Notes under the pieces: generated by a model
What the model saw: the letters and a program-made list of their open reading frames with translations, nothing else
Databases searched by the model: none
What the model was told of the DNA's origin: nothing
Shown: piece after piece, positions 50,064-61,200 of the stretch
How the letters are laid out: each line of letters opens with the position of its first letter
Position numbering within the stretch: position 1 is the stretch's first letter
Source of the DNA: JAEUUM01 sp038326165
GTDB lineage: Bacteria; Bacteroidota; Bacteroidia; Chitinophagales; Saprospiraceae
Direction: 5' to 3'
NCBI GenBank assembly: GCA_038326165.1
Contig: JBBQJT010000005.1
Coordinates: forward strand, 1-64,000
DNA length: 64,000 nt
Program-made: the position numbers and the translations under genes

Positions 50064-53000
50064 TTACTTTACCAATGTTAACGGTAGAGTAATAAATTTA
50101 TCTTCAGTGTATGCTCTTATAATATAGTAACCTGAACTCAATCCATCAGTATCCAATTGATTGTTGTTGGTCAATGAAGTATTCCATAATTTGACCAATT
50201 GTCCTGATGCATTTATCAATTCAATTTTGTTCAATTGAATATCAGTATTTAATGTTCTGATATTGATAACACCCGAGGTTGGGTTAGGAAAAACCATAAG
50301 TTGCGAGTTGAAAGCTTCAGAACTTGATACTGTTATGCTGTTATCGGTTTTGATGTTAAACATGGAAAGTGGAATCCAACCACCGTCCACATCCTCCGCT
50401 ACAAACATAAAGTCATCAAATTGCTCACCTGCAATAGTGTGTGTGTAAGAGATTATGTTGTTGTTGATATCTTCTTGTGTGAATCGATCTCCAACTTCGA
50501 ATAATTTTGATCCATTGCCGAGGACACCATTTCTGACATTTCTGACAATGGTGTATCTGATTTCATCGTTGGTATTGTTGCCGTCTATACATTCAAGATT
50601 TAGATTGGTGATTTTCTTTCCAGTCTGAGGCAATAATTTCAAAGTATCGTTGACAACCAATTGTGGAGGATTGGCACTTATGTTGGTACAAATACGAAGT
50701 GACCACTCATCGATCACGCCACCATCACTTGGATTGTCGTCCTTGACGTTCAATATCCAGTCACCTCCGCTGGATTCACCGTTGAATTTGGTGAAAGCTT
50801 CTTGTGGTTTGAAAACCTTGTTGCCATTTGGCGGACATGAAAATTGGATTGGCGATTGATCATCTAATCCAAAATTGAATGAGTTACTAAAATTTCCACA
50901 CTTATCAGTCCATAAAATACTTTTTGTACCTGTTGGAGAAGTAAGTGTTACATCAAGATCTTCAAAGTATTCATGGAATCCTTTGAATGTTTGGAGATTT
51001 ATATCACTGATAATACCATCAACAAGTACCGAAGATTTTGAGTCAATGGAGGGTTTTCCACTCGCAGAGATGCTGATCTTACCATCTAAATTTTTATAAT
51101 CTTTACATGAAAGGGTAATGGTATGGAATAAGTATGTATCACTCCACTCACCATTTGCACAAGAATTCTTAGCTCTTACTCTCCAATAGAAAATTTTGTT
51201 TGGATCCAATATTTTACTGGTGGTAAAATTGGTGCCTACTAAGTTAAGTGAAGACTCAATAAGTGGGTCGAAATTAGCATATTCTGATATATTAAACTCA
51301 TATTTTTCAGCATTTGCTGCACTTGACCAAGTGAATGAAGGGATTTGAGGGAGACCGTCAGCATTTAGCGCAGGACTAAGTAAGTCTATTGTAGAAAATG
51401 CCGTACTTTTTAATGAAATACTGATTGGTCTTTTAAATTCTGTAGCGTCCACAGTGGTTGCAACAACATTAAATTCTAATATACCTGAAGGTACTGAATT
51501 GTCCAATGTGATACTCAAGCTGACTGCATCTCCTGGTTGAATAGGGTTTTTAGAAAATACTGCATTTGCGCCAGTCGGTAAACCCTCCGTACTCAAACTA
51601 ACAGATTGATTAAAACCCAATAAGGCTTTGTTGTATATTTCTACATTGAAATTAGTCGGCAAGCAAGAAAAAGTTATAAAGGTTTGAGCATCAAAATAGT
51701 AGGATGCAGAATCAGGTTGGATGATGCTAAAATTTTGATTGGAAACATCAAAAAAGATATTTTCACTTGCTTTAATCATTACACGAGCTTGCGTAGAATT
51801 TGTTGGTAGTGGGGGACAAATTATTGTCGCACTTCCATCATTGGGAACTCCTTTAGCCAGCAAAATCGGATAGCCAAGTCCACCGTTGGCAGAAAGAAAT
51901 ATGTCAACATTGGTGCAATTTACAGGCAAATTGTTAGTGTTGGCTACATCCCATGTCACTGTTTCTTCATTGCCCATTATCCACGTCACCAAATTAGTAT
52001 TGGGAACCAAAACTCTAAAGGGGCCTGCAAGATCAGTAGCCTTGAATTTGACTTCATCCCAATTAGGGTGACCTCCTGTATAATGGTTATCTCTCACTAC
52101 AAATCGAAAAGTTAAATTACGCGTAGTATCTGGAAGTAGTTCATCTGCGGTTGCCCCATTTGAAATGATTGTACCAATCCTTGGAAAATATCTAAATTTA
52201 TTTGCACTAGGTTTGGTAACAGAATAGAGTGGGCCTTGCTCTGTTGCGGTTCCATAAGCTTGTGCAAAGCCACCGTCAGCTTGTTCCCAACTATAAGTCA
52301 TTGTGTCACCTTCAGCATCAATTGCATCACCTTCTAAAATAAAAGGAGTTAGTTTAGGTATGGTAAACCCATCCTTATAATCCACGCTTACTTCAGGACG
52401 CGTGTTGTTCTCATTGATTTTTTCAGCACAACCGTTCCCTTCGGCATACCACATGTAGTTTGTAAGTTCTTCAAGAGACCCAGCATTGAACATATCAAAG
52501 CTCGCTCCATTGCCTGGACCTGGGCATGTTCCGCTATATGACATGATGGTGATACCAGCTCCTGGTTCCCATCCCCATTGGCCGCTTTCGTTACCAACGC
52601 AATTGTTGAAGCTATGGTTTGCTCCCATTTGATGGCCCATTTCATGAGCGACAATATCGATCCAGAATTGATCTCCCGTTACTACGCTTAAAGTGGATCC
52701 TGCCCTGACCTTTGATGAACCGCTGCAAACTGCACCAAGCTGTGCCAAGCCTACAACACCACCATTTTGGTTGAAACCATAAACGTGCCCCAAATCCATT
52801 GCACTCAAAGTGCCGAGATTTTGAGTCATTATTATGGCGTTTTGATTGATCATTGACACCAAATCACCTGCAGTATAGCCATCATTTATTGGGTCAAAGA
52901 ATACAATTCTTTTATTGGAACCTATAAGCTTGAATTTAATTCCTAAGTCTGTTAACAAAACCAGACTGATTCTATTTACTGATTTGTTCAATTCCGCAAT

Positions 53001-53705
53001 TACGGCAGCGGTATCTTTTGCAGGAGATATTATTAACGAATACTCTGCAGAAGCACTGATTCCAATGGTGTATATCCTGAGGGACTGACTTTCAGCTAAA
53101 TTTCTTTGCTGTGGCTTTTGAGTTTTCATTTCACTCATTCTTTTGGCATGTTCCTTCTCTTGTTGTGGTGAAACCAAGCAACTTTTTTCGAAAGATTGGC
53201 CTTCTTTGGCGTAATCACTCTTGTATGCTACTAGGTAATGTTGAACATCAGATGCAAAAAGCGGATCAATGACTACCATTCCTTTTTCCGAGTTGCTTAT
53301 AAATCCACCAAATCCATAAGGGCTGATGTCAATTCTTCCAGTAGTTCTGGCGTTATTAACAGCTTGAACGGAATAACTTTTGATATCTGGGAATTCATTC
53401 ATCAACTGCTCTTCCATCGTCGGTGACTCCCAAACTTTAAAAGTAATAATTTCACCGTCTGGCATAGGCAAATCAATAATTACAGGCTTGCCACCTTTGA
53501 ATTCCATTGGTGCTTTGTTCAGTATTTTTTTCATGCTTACAAAGTCAAGTTTTGCTCCTTGATATATGTAAGGTATTTGGACAAAAGCGGGTGATTGATC
53601 ACTTGGCATATTTTCACGAGACATCAATTGCCACAAACTTTTTTGTGCAAAACCAATGTTCATAAACAAAATTCCAGATAAAACTAACAGTAAGGTCTTT
53701 TTCAT
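50064..53705 (-). CDS. Secreted reprolysin-like metalloprotease, T9SS-sorted
   Basis: 1213 residues. A signal peptide (1-20) and propeptide precede a metzincin domain with HEMGHQMGANHSF (zinc site HExxHxxGxxH, about residue 353) and a Met-turn in GAGITIMSYSG. Then come beta-sandwich modules, a fibronectin-like part (FTWSSAANAEKYEFNIS), a proprotein convertase P-domain (FEDLDVTLTSPTGTKSILW through GGVIDEWSLRIC) and a type A sorting domain (LMVFPNPTSGVINI). It is exported through T9SS and anchored or released at the cell surface to degrade external protein. Its gene has its own strong terminator. Confidence 0.93.
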   Translation of the reverse strand: MKKTLLLVLSGILFMNIGFAQKSLWQLMSRENMPSDQSPAFVQIPYIYQGAKLDFVSMKKILNKAPMEFKGGKPVIIDLPMPDGEIITFKVWESPTMEEQLMNEFPDIKSYSVQAVNNARTTGRIDISPYGFGGFISNSEKGMVVIDPLFASDVQHYLVAYKSDYAKEGQSFEKSCLVSPQQEKEHAKRMSEMKTQKPQQRNLAESQSLRIYTIGISASAEYSLIISPAKDTAAVIAELNKSVNRISLVLLTDLGIKFKLIGSNKRIVFFDPINDGYTAGDLVSMINQNAIIMTQNLGTLSAMDLGHVYGFNQNGGVVGLAQLGAVCSGSSKVRAGSTLSVVTGDQFWIDIVAHEMGHQMGANHSFNNCVGNESGQWGWEPGAGITIMSYSGTCPGPGNGASFDMFNAGSLEELTNYMWYAEGNGCAEKINENNTRPEVSVDYKDGFTIPKLTPFILEGDAIDAEGDTMTYSWEQADGGFAQAYGTATEQGPLYSVTKPSANKFRYFPRIGTIISNGATADELLPDTTRNLTFRFVVRDNHYTGGHPNWDEVKFKATDLAGPFRVLVPNTNLVTWIMGNEETVTWDVANTNNLPVNCTNVDIFLSANGGLGYPILLAKGVPNDGSATIICPPLPTNSTQARVMIKASENIFFDVSNQNFSIIQPDSASYYFDAQTFITFSCLPTNFNVEIYNKALLGFNQSVSLSTEGLPTGANAVFSKNPIQPGDAVSLSITLDNSVPSGILEFNVVATTVDATEFKRPISISLKSTAFSTIDLLSPALNADGLPQIPSFTWSSAANAEKYEFNISEYANFDPLIESSLNLVGTNFTTSKILDPNKIFYWRVRAKNSCANGEWSDTYLFHTITLSCKDYKNLDGKISISASGKPSIDSKSSVLVDGIISDINLQTFKGFHEYFEDLDVTLTSPTGTKSILWTDKCGNFSNSFNFGLDDQSPIQFSCPPNGNKVFKPQEAFTKFNGESSGGDWILNVKDDNPSDGGVIDEWSLRICTNISANPPQLVVNDTLKLLPQTGKKITNLNLECIDGNNTNDEIRYTIVRNVRNGVLGNGSKLFEVGDRFTQEDINNNIISYTHTIAGEQFDDFMFVAEDVDGGWIPLSMFNIKTDNSITVSSSEAFNSQLMVFPNPTSGVINIRTLNTDIQLNKIELINASGQLVKLWNTSLTNNNQLDTDGLSSGYYIIRAYTEDKFITLPLTLVK

Positions 53706-53803
53706 AAATTGATTGGATGTATTAAAGAGGTGTAAAACTAACTGATTTTTGGTCGTAATGTTTTACGATTCCACCTGAAAAATTAACAAAATGTAAAATT
53801 TAG

Positions 53804-56800
53804 TCAAAATTCAGCCCTCGCTTGCATTCGAACTATGTGAATAATTCTTGAATCGCCCAGTTTGCGTCCATCATATCCACCATTTAAATAGATTTTTTTT
53901 GTTAGTCTATAATCTAGGTTGATATTCCATAGCCAATTGTTTCCTGGCCGCAATCCTTGAGTCATTGCAAAACCAACAGGCGATGATATGTTGCCATTGA
54001 ATGAAATATTTGAATAGCCAATTGTAGCTTCCAAGGAACTTTTCTGACTGGTATTTTTTCTTGATTCTATCGAGAACTGTTTGAGTTCCAAGCTTTCCGA
54101 ACCAATAGTATTTCTAGAGTTGGCATATTTAGATTTAAGGGCCAATCTGGTATTTCTATTTGCATTCCAAACCAAGCCGGGTTCAATATTATCTGATTCG
54201 ATGTTGAATCTTCTGCTTTCTAGGAGTTGGGCAGTGCTTTTATTTACGGTTCTGGATAGTTTTAATTCCCATTGAATTGCTGGAACTGGACGATTGCGCA
54301 TACTGACAAAATATTCATCTTGCGTTCGGCCTTCAATACCCGAGGTGAGGGTTTGTATATTTCTGGTTCCCCTTGTTCCCAATTGTGTTTCGGATGTAGC
54401 TTTGGCTCGATTGTGATAGAGTACTGCATTGTAACCCAGATTTTCATTTACCAATTGTGTAAGTTCGTCATATTCCGAAAAAGGAACAAGCTTTTGAAGA
54501 TTATCTGCAAATTTGAGTTTTCTATTGACCTGACCAGTCAATCCAAGAGAAAACGGGGCAATCAATTTTTTAACTCCCTTTTTAGAGCGCCAATCATTTG
54601 GAAATGCCAATTGGGCGGATTCATTTAGGGTGATGTTGTCGGTGCGTATGAATTCGTTGCTCAACAGAATAATACGGACATAATTGGCCTGGTCAGGTGT
54701 AACCGCTGGCTCAAATTCATCCAATTGCTTAATTCTATCAGCATTATAATCATTGTATTGAAATTGGCCTTCTCCACTGTTTACTTCCTGATAGAAGAAA
54801 TCAAATCGTTGTTCTTGTCCAGACCCAATTTCATAACTGACGGTGTTTGTCATATTTCCCTTCTTTGAAACCCAGTTGTGTTGGATTCGTCCTAAGTAAA
54901 TAGTGCCTTCACGCAACCCCTGTGTAGGCAATTGGATTTGTAGTTTTCGCCATGAGATACTGGATTGGAAATTGCTTCGAATATTGGGTGTGAAATTATT
55001 GTCTAGAGTTATTTGTGATCCTATGGTGTGCGGTTTTATTTCACGATTGGAACTTATTTTATCGATTCTCTGCTGTGCATTGATACTACTTGTAAATTTT
55101 TCTTTGAATTTGTATGAAAAGCTGCTTCCATAAAGCCACCAATGATAACTGCTCATCAATAAAGTATCCGTTGTGTTTGATTTTCTCTGGTTGTCTTCCA
55201 GTTCATAGTAAACTTTTATTGTTTTGTTTTCATTTTTGCCTGAAAGGTAATTGGCTTCCCCTTTTGATCTGATAAAGTTTGTTTTTTCAATTGTTCCAGT
55301 AGACCCAAGTACGCTAGTATTGGCAGTTGCGTTAAATCTTTTTATCGGAGAAAGCATCAAATCAACATCCTGTTTGATGGCTTTCATGACAAGCTCTTGC
55401 CTGAAGTCATTGACACGGTATTGCATGGACCACCATTTTTCTTGACCGACTTTTATGCTGGCAGTCAGAATATTTTCTTGTGATTGTCCTTGTTTATAAT
55501 TGTAATCTCTTGCGAATTCAGCATTTCTGTATGGATTCAGAAATTTAAAATTCTTCCGTAAAAATTCATTTTGTAAACTTGTTTGTAATAAAATAGGTTT
55601 TTTGCTGTTGTTGTGAAGGGTGTCTTGTCTATTGATTTGAACCAAATTTGCAAATCCATAATCATCTTGTCCATCTCGATCTGAAAATCTGTTTTTGTCC
55701 CAATGTGAACCTGCAAATTCGGTCCGGATACTTGTATTTCTTCCAATTGGAGTTGAAATTTGAATTGTGGCAAGTTGTTGAGAGGTAGGAGCGATCAACT
55801 TTCTTACAGGATCATAATTCCCATTTTTTTTACCGTCAGCTGATGGAGCAATAAACTTAAATATTCTTCCATTTACTCCTGCACTTGCATCAAGTATGTA
55901 ATTGCCATTGTTATTGCCAACAAAGGAAAAACTTGCACGAAATAGCTTGTTAGCTGGTCCAGCAGTATAAACCAAGACACTCTGGAATCCCAATGTGTCA
56001 ATCAGACGGTATCGAATTGGATCATTAGAAGTTGTATCAATTGAACCTACCAAGGCACTTTCAAGATTGTCGCCCGCGTCTATTAGAACTTTTCTTTCTT
56101 CAGGGGTCAATTGCTGCGAAGCTGACGAGGATTTACTATCGCGCTCAGAATAAACGTTCCATGAAAGTTTTAGTTTTTTGTATTCAATTTGCTGGTGCGT
56201 TGTTAGCAAGGATCGGACAAAGTTTTGAACTGCATATTCAAACTCAATGATGATCCTACTATCTTTGGTAATTAGTCTTTTAGGTGTAAAACTGACGTCA
56301 CCTCTGTTGTAGTCAACCACGTAGTCATCTTGGAGTCCTCGTTGAAGCAACATACCATCAATCCATACTTTTTCTGTTCCAGCCAGCACAATGATAAAGT
56401 TTTCGCCATCACTCCCTATCAATTTATATGGACCTTGATTGCCTTCAGTTCCCTGAATGACCATCCTTGCAAATTTTCCTCGGCTGATAGCAATACTGCC
56501 TTTGGTATTTGCCAAAACTGATTTGTTCCTAAAGCTATTTGAAAAAGTTGCACCTCTTAGTTTTTTCCAATATTTCATGAAATAACCATCGGGGGCTTGG
56601 ATTTCATAATCACCCGCCAATAAAGATGATTTATCTCTCGTCAATTGGATGTAAACTTTATCAAATTCTTGAATGGTTCTCGTTGCCCCATCGGGTTGAA
56701 TAGGGATGTTGTTGTCAGTTATAACAGCTGCTAATTCTGTACGTTTATCAATTCTGCCGTTTATACGTAAATTGAAGTTGGAGTTGAAGCTAAGATCTTG

Positions 56801-57280
56801 GTTGTTGCCCGTCAAAATACTTCTGCTCAATGCACCACGATAGTCCAACCCACCGAAATCAGTAGTTGTACCCTTAATTTCGTCAGGGCTGTATTGATAA
56901 GCTAAAAAAGGTTTTGATTTTTGTATTGACAACAAGGAAGAATCAAGTGCGATTATTGGTTGAAATAGAGTAATTGAAAGTACCCTGAAGCTTGCTATAA
57001 AAGCAGTGTCGCTCGAATAAACTGGACTTTCAATAGTTAGCTTGTTATTTGTACAATTCCACTGCGAAGGATTTAGCAAATTGCCAGAAGGAATAGATTT
57101 TATGATCACAGTAGCGGGGAGAATAGCTTTGTCTGAGGTAGTTGAATAATTATTAGATCGATTCAGTTCCACTGATCTGAGGTTTGATATTCCACTTTGG
57201 GCAAACAACTTGGCTTGAAATGCCGAATAACACAACATTCCAAAAACAAACAGGAATTTGGGCATTGATGCCCTTTGCAT
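53804..57280 (-). CDS. Large predicted outer-membrane beta-barrel protein, family not recognised
   Basis: 1158 residues with a signal peptide (ending AKLFAQSG). Most of the protein alternates short amphipathic strands, and the last residues RMQARAEF end in Phe, as outer-membrane barrels do. Parts such as NLRINGRIDKRTELAAVITD, LAGDYEIQAPDGYFM and FQYNDYNADRIKQLDEFEPA (the last like a calcium-type loop) recall very large Bacteroidota barrel proteins such as SprA, but the size is half of SprA and I cannot assign it. It starts 2 bases after the stop of the small barrel gene, so the two products probably work together in the outer membrane. Confidence 0.75.
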   Translation of the reverse strand: MQRASMPKFLFVFGMLCYSAFQAKLFAQSGISNLRSVELNRSNNYSTTSDKAILPATVIIKSIPSGNLLNPSQWNCTNNKLTIESPVYSSDTAFIASFRVLSITLFQPIIALDSSLLSIQKSKPFLAYQYSPDEIKGTTTDFGGLDYRGALSRSILTGNNQDLSFNSNFNLRINGRIDKRTELAAVITDNNIPIQPDGATRTIQEFDKVYIQLTRDKSSLLAGDYEIQAPDGYFMKYWKKLRGATFSNSFRNKSVLANTKGSIAISRGKFARMVIQGTEGNQGPYKLIGSDGENFIIVLAGTEKVWIDGMLLQRGLQDDYVVDYNRGDVSFTPKRLITKDSRIIIEFEYAVQNFVRSLLTTHQQIEYKKLKLSWNVYSERDSKSSSASQQLTPEERKVLIDAGDNLESALVGSIDTTSNDPIRYRLIDTLGFQSVLVYTAGPANKLFRASFSFVGNNNGNYILDASAGVNGRIFKFIAPSADGKKNGNYDPVRKLIAPTSQQLATIQISTPIGRNTSIRTEFAGSHWDKNRFSDRDGQDDYGFANLVQINRQDTLHNNSKKPILLQTSLQNEFLRKNFKFLNPYRNAEFARDYNYKQGQSQENILTASIKVGQEKWWSMQYRVNDFRQELVMKAIKQDVDLMLSPIKRFNATANTSVLGSTGTIEKTNFIRSKGEANYLSGKNENKTIKVYYELEDNQRKSNTTDTLLMSSYHWWLYGSSFSYKFKEKFTSSINAQQRIDKISSNREIKPHTIGSQITLDNNFTPNIRSNFQSSISWRKLQIQLPTQGLREGTIYLGRIQHNWVSKKGNMTNTVSYEIGSGQEQRFDFFYQEVNSGEGQFQYNDYNADRIKQLDEFEPAVTPDQANYVRIILLSNEFIRTDNITLNESAQLAFPNDWRSKKGVKKLIAPFSLGLTGQVNRKLKFADNLQKLVPFSEYDELTQLVNENLGYNAVLYHNRAKATSETQLGTRGTRNIQTLTSGIEGRTQDEYFVSMRNRPVPAIQWELKLSRTVNKSTAQLLESRRFNIESDNIEPGLVWNANRNTRLALKSKYANSRNTIGSESLELKQFSIESRKNTSQKSSLEATIGYSNISFNGNISSPVGFAMTQGLRPGNNWLWNINLDYRLTKKIYLNGGYDGRKLGDSRIIHIVRMQARAEF

Positions 57281-57282
57281 GA

Positions 57283-57945
57283 TCAGAATTTGTAAGTGAA
57301 TCCAATTCTTAGTTCAAATGGAGAACGTGGATCGTCTTTTGTAATGTTGAAGTTATAAAGAGCCAAAATTTCATATCCGATCCCGCCCATTCCATTGTTG
57401 TACCCCAATCCAGCATAAGAGCCCAACTGACTGCTTCTCTCTGTAATGATTTTATTATTGTTATTTGCATCCGTAGCTAAAAAACCATTTCCAGTCACGA
57501 AGGCCTGTTCTTGAGACAATGAAGTAAGTTCAAGATGTACAAACATTACTCGAAGGAACTTTACTCTGCTAAATATCCCAACCGAGTAATCATTCAGGTT
57601 AACACTTTTTCTTCCGCTGAGTTGTCCATTGGTATTTTGAGTTTCTCCTTTGAGGTTCGTATAGTTGAACCCAATTCTGGGCCCTACGCTTAAGAAAGGT
57701 AGTATTTTGTAGCCAACCATAGGAGTTAAGCCAAAAGAAAATTGACTAACACCTTGTGTTCCGCTAAATCCCAAATTCAAGTTTCCACCGTACCACAGCT
57801 GATTAACAAACCCGCCAGTTTCATTAAAATATTTGTCAACTTCTTTGTCCTTTTTGTTGTTACGTCTATTCTGAGCTTCTAAGCTTCCGACAGTTAAAAA
57901 GAAGAAACCAATTAAAAATAAGTATTTGTAATTTGACATTGCCAT
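57283..57945 (-). CDS. Small outer-membrane beta-barrel protein
   Basis: 220 residues with a signal peptide (ending SLEAQNRR) and about eight amphipathic strands, finishing FELRIGFTYKF with the terminal Phe typical of barrels. FSFGLTPMVGYKILPFLSVG and IGFNYTNLKGE are barrel-like strands of the porin/OmpA-barrel type common in this phylum. It is the first gene of a two-gene operon with the 1158-residue protein. Confidence 0.82.
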   Translation of the reverse strand: MAMSNYKYLFLIGFFFLTVGSLEAQNRRNNKKDKEVDKYFNETGGFVNQLWYGGNLNLGFSGTQGVSQFSFGLTPMVGYKILPFLSVGPRIGFNYTNLKGETQNTNGQLSGRKSVNLNDYSVGIFSRVKFLRVMFVHLELTSLSQEQAFVTGNGFLATDANNNNKIITERSSQLGSYAGLGYNNGMGGIGYEILALYNFNITKDDPRSPFELRIGFTYKF

Positions 57946-57979
57946 TGATTTTTAAAAAAATTAAAACGAAATTGTGGTA

Positions 57980-57987
57980 CAAAATTA
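57980..57987 (-). promoter_or_regulatory. Putative -7 element for the two barrel genes
   Basis: On the - strand TAATTTTG matches TAnnTTTG, 34 bases before the start codon at 57945. No clear TTG is found upstream at the usual distance. Confidence 0.4.
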
Positions 57988-58170
57988 CATAATGCTTTGA
58001 TTTTTTTTGAAAGATATTGAATTTTTGCGTCTCAACATATAATAATTAGCCATCTTTGACAACGTATATATGCTGTATGGGATCCTATCAAGTGAGTTTC
58101 ATTGTGAGAAATAGATTGCTTGACGAATAAAATTATTTTCAGGATAAGTAAACAAAAGCGCAAAATATCG

Positions 58171-58178
58171 TATCTTTG
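58171..58178 (+). promoter_or_regulatory. Putative -7 element of the PKD protease gene
   Basis: TATCTTTG matches TAnnTTTG, 59 bases before the start codon at 58238; the upstream element is not clear. No other feature is seen between 57988 and 58237. Confidence 0.4.
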
Positions 58179-58237
58179 TATGTAGCTTATTAAGATATTA
58201 AATAATCACATATATCACACACTAACAAACTAATCGT

Positions 58238-61200
58238 ATGATCAGATTTTCGACGTTATTCTGTCTCCTTTTGGTCAGTTTAACAACCTACGGTCAAGGC
58301 AAAGTTTTTGTAGCTAAGTCCGTTAACATTGGAGAAAGTTCAATACTTTCTAAAACATTTAAATCATACCAGGTGTATGATATCAATTCTTCCGAAATTC
58401 ATAAGTACTTTACGAGCTCATCTGTGAGTCCTGATGTCGGTTTTATTTTTGGCAATGACCATTCTTGGTCACTCGAAATTTCCGAGAACAACATCATGAA
58501 GCCAGGCATGATGGCTAAGGTTCATACTGAGAATGGAATAGAACTCCAACCTGTAAGTAAGATCAAGCATTATATTGGTTACAGATCTGGAACAAATGAT
58601 AAAGCTGCCTTTTCGGTGAATGAAGGATTTTTCTTGGCTGAAATTAATACGCCGACTGAATCCTATTTTATTGAGCCACTTTGGCATACTGTGCCTGATG
58701 CTCCTAGGAATTACGTGTTGATGTACAAAAAGAATGATCACATCTCAAGCAAAGAATTTAAGTGCGGATTGGATGATTTGCAAAAACAAAATAACTTTTT
58801 CAACAATCAGCAAATTGGTCATGATCATGATCACGACGGTTTAGAAGAAGCTGTTCTAGCGCCAACAGCCTGTAAGGAAGTTCAAATTGGCTTGGCAAGT
58901 GATAAATCAATGTGTACTAAATATGGCAGTATTGCAAACGTACAAGATCACATTAGCTCAATTATTAACTTGGTTCAGGTTAATTACATAGGCCAGTTCA
59001 ATGACGACTTGCAGTATGTGATTTCAGATTGGGTAAACATATCTTGTAGCGGTACTGATCCTTGGACAAACTCCACAAATGCAAGCACATTTTTAAGTAG
59101 TTTTACAGCATGGGGCCCTGGCGGATTTGGAACTCATGATATAGGAGAATGCTGGACGAATAGAGATTTTGATGGTGGAACTGTAGGAATCGCATGGGTT
59201 GGAACAGTTTGTACTAGTAACAGGTACAATTGTATCCAAGACTGGACAAATAATGATAACTTGTTGCGCGTTACGGTTGCCCACGAGTTTGGACACAACT
59301 GGAATTATGGGCATGACGCTGCGAGTAATTTTATTATGTCGCCAACTGTTAACAATACTTCTACATGGTCAGCAGCATCTAAAACCGCAATAAATGCATT
59401 TATTCCAACCAGGAATTGTCTGTCTGCCTGCATCGGTGGAACCCCTCCTCAAGCTGAATTTACTTCCAACAAAACAGAGGGTTGTAAGCCATTGACAGTT
59501 AATTTTACTGATCAATCCACAAATACGCCTACTTCTTGGCTCTGGACTTTCCCTGGCGGTACTCCCGCTACTAGTATTGCTAAAAATCCTACTGTGGTTT
59601 ACAACTCCGCAGGAGTATATAATGTTACCCTAAAAGCAACGAATTCTGCTGGAAGTGACACAGAAACTAAGGTCAACTATATTACTGTATTTGATAAACC
59701 AACTGCCAATTTTACTTTTGTTAAGAATTTGGGAATTGTTGACTTTACAAACACTTCTAGTGGAGGAACAAGCTTTTTTTGGGAATTTGGTGATGGAGAA
59801 AATAGCAATGATGAAAACCCGCAGCATGAATACTTTGCGCCTGGTACTTACAATGTAAAATTGACTGTTGGCAATTTGTGTGGAACTTCAACAATTACTA
59901 AATCAGTATTAATAGTTTTTGTTCCGTTGGCCGACTTCAGTTCAAATGTTGTAACTGGATGCGCTCCATTGACAGTTAGTTTTTCAGATGAGTCTGAATT
60001 TTTTCCTACTTCGTGGAAATGGTCGTTCCCTGGAGCGAATCCAAATAGTTCTACTTTGGCAAACCCAGTGGTTACATACAATGTAGCTGGACAATATGAT
60101 GTTACTCTTACGGCAACAAATAGTGCTGGCAGCAATACCATTACTATTGAAAAATATATTACTGTAAAAGCTAAGCCTATTGCTGGATTTGCTGTGGTAA
60201 TAAATGGTTACACTGCTACATTCACCAATACAACAGGAGGAATTGATAATACTTGGAAGTGGTTCTTTGGTGACGGTGATAGTAGTATTGTAAAATCACC
60301 AGTTCACACTTACAAAAATCCAGGTACTTACACGGTTACCTTGACTGCTGAAAATGATTGCGGTAAAAGTTCCTTCACAAGTGTAATAACTATCGCCGCT
60401 ATACCTAAAGCCAATTTCACGTCGAATAAAACAACTGGTTGTACTCCATTAAATGTAAACTATACGGATATATCGACAAATGCACCTAATGCATGGAGTT
60501 GGAGTTTTCCAGGAGGAATACCGGCAGTTTCAAATGCTCAGAATCCAATTGTTAATTACAATACTGGAGGAGTTTATGACGTAACTCTGATTGCAACCAA
60601 CGCACTTGGAAGTGACACGATAAAGGTATCTAATTATATCAATGCACTTTCAGTTCCAGTAGCAGGCTTTAATGCCTCGGTCAATGGAAATGTCGTGAAT
60701 TTTACAAATACCTCTACATTTGGAGGTACTTATCTTTGGGATTTTGGTGATGGAAATAGCTCAACTAATGCCAATCCTGTTCACACCTATACCGCTGAAG
60801 GAACATATACAGTTACTTTAACGGCTACAAATATCTGTGGAGCAAACACAGTGACCAAAACTGTTGTAGTTGTATTTCCTCCTACCGCAGCTTTTTCAGC
60901 AGACCAAACAAATGGTTGCGCCTCGTTGGTTGTTAATTTTACAAATAATTCATCAGCCAGTGCGACTTTCTTCAATTGGACTTTTGATGGTGGTACACCT
61001 TCAACTTCCACAATAAAGAATCCTACTGTAACATACGTCACGCCTGGCACTTATGCAGTTACCTTGGTTGCAGGCAATAGTGGAGGAAATGATACTGTAA
61101 CCATTACCAGCTACATAATTGTTGCTGGTCCTCCTGTTCCATCATATTTTTACGTCAACAGCAATGGCTTCACTAATTTTAACAATACTACCATTAATGG

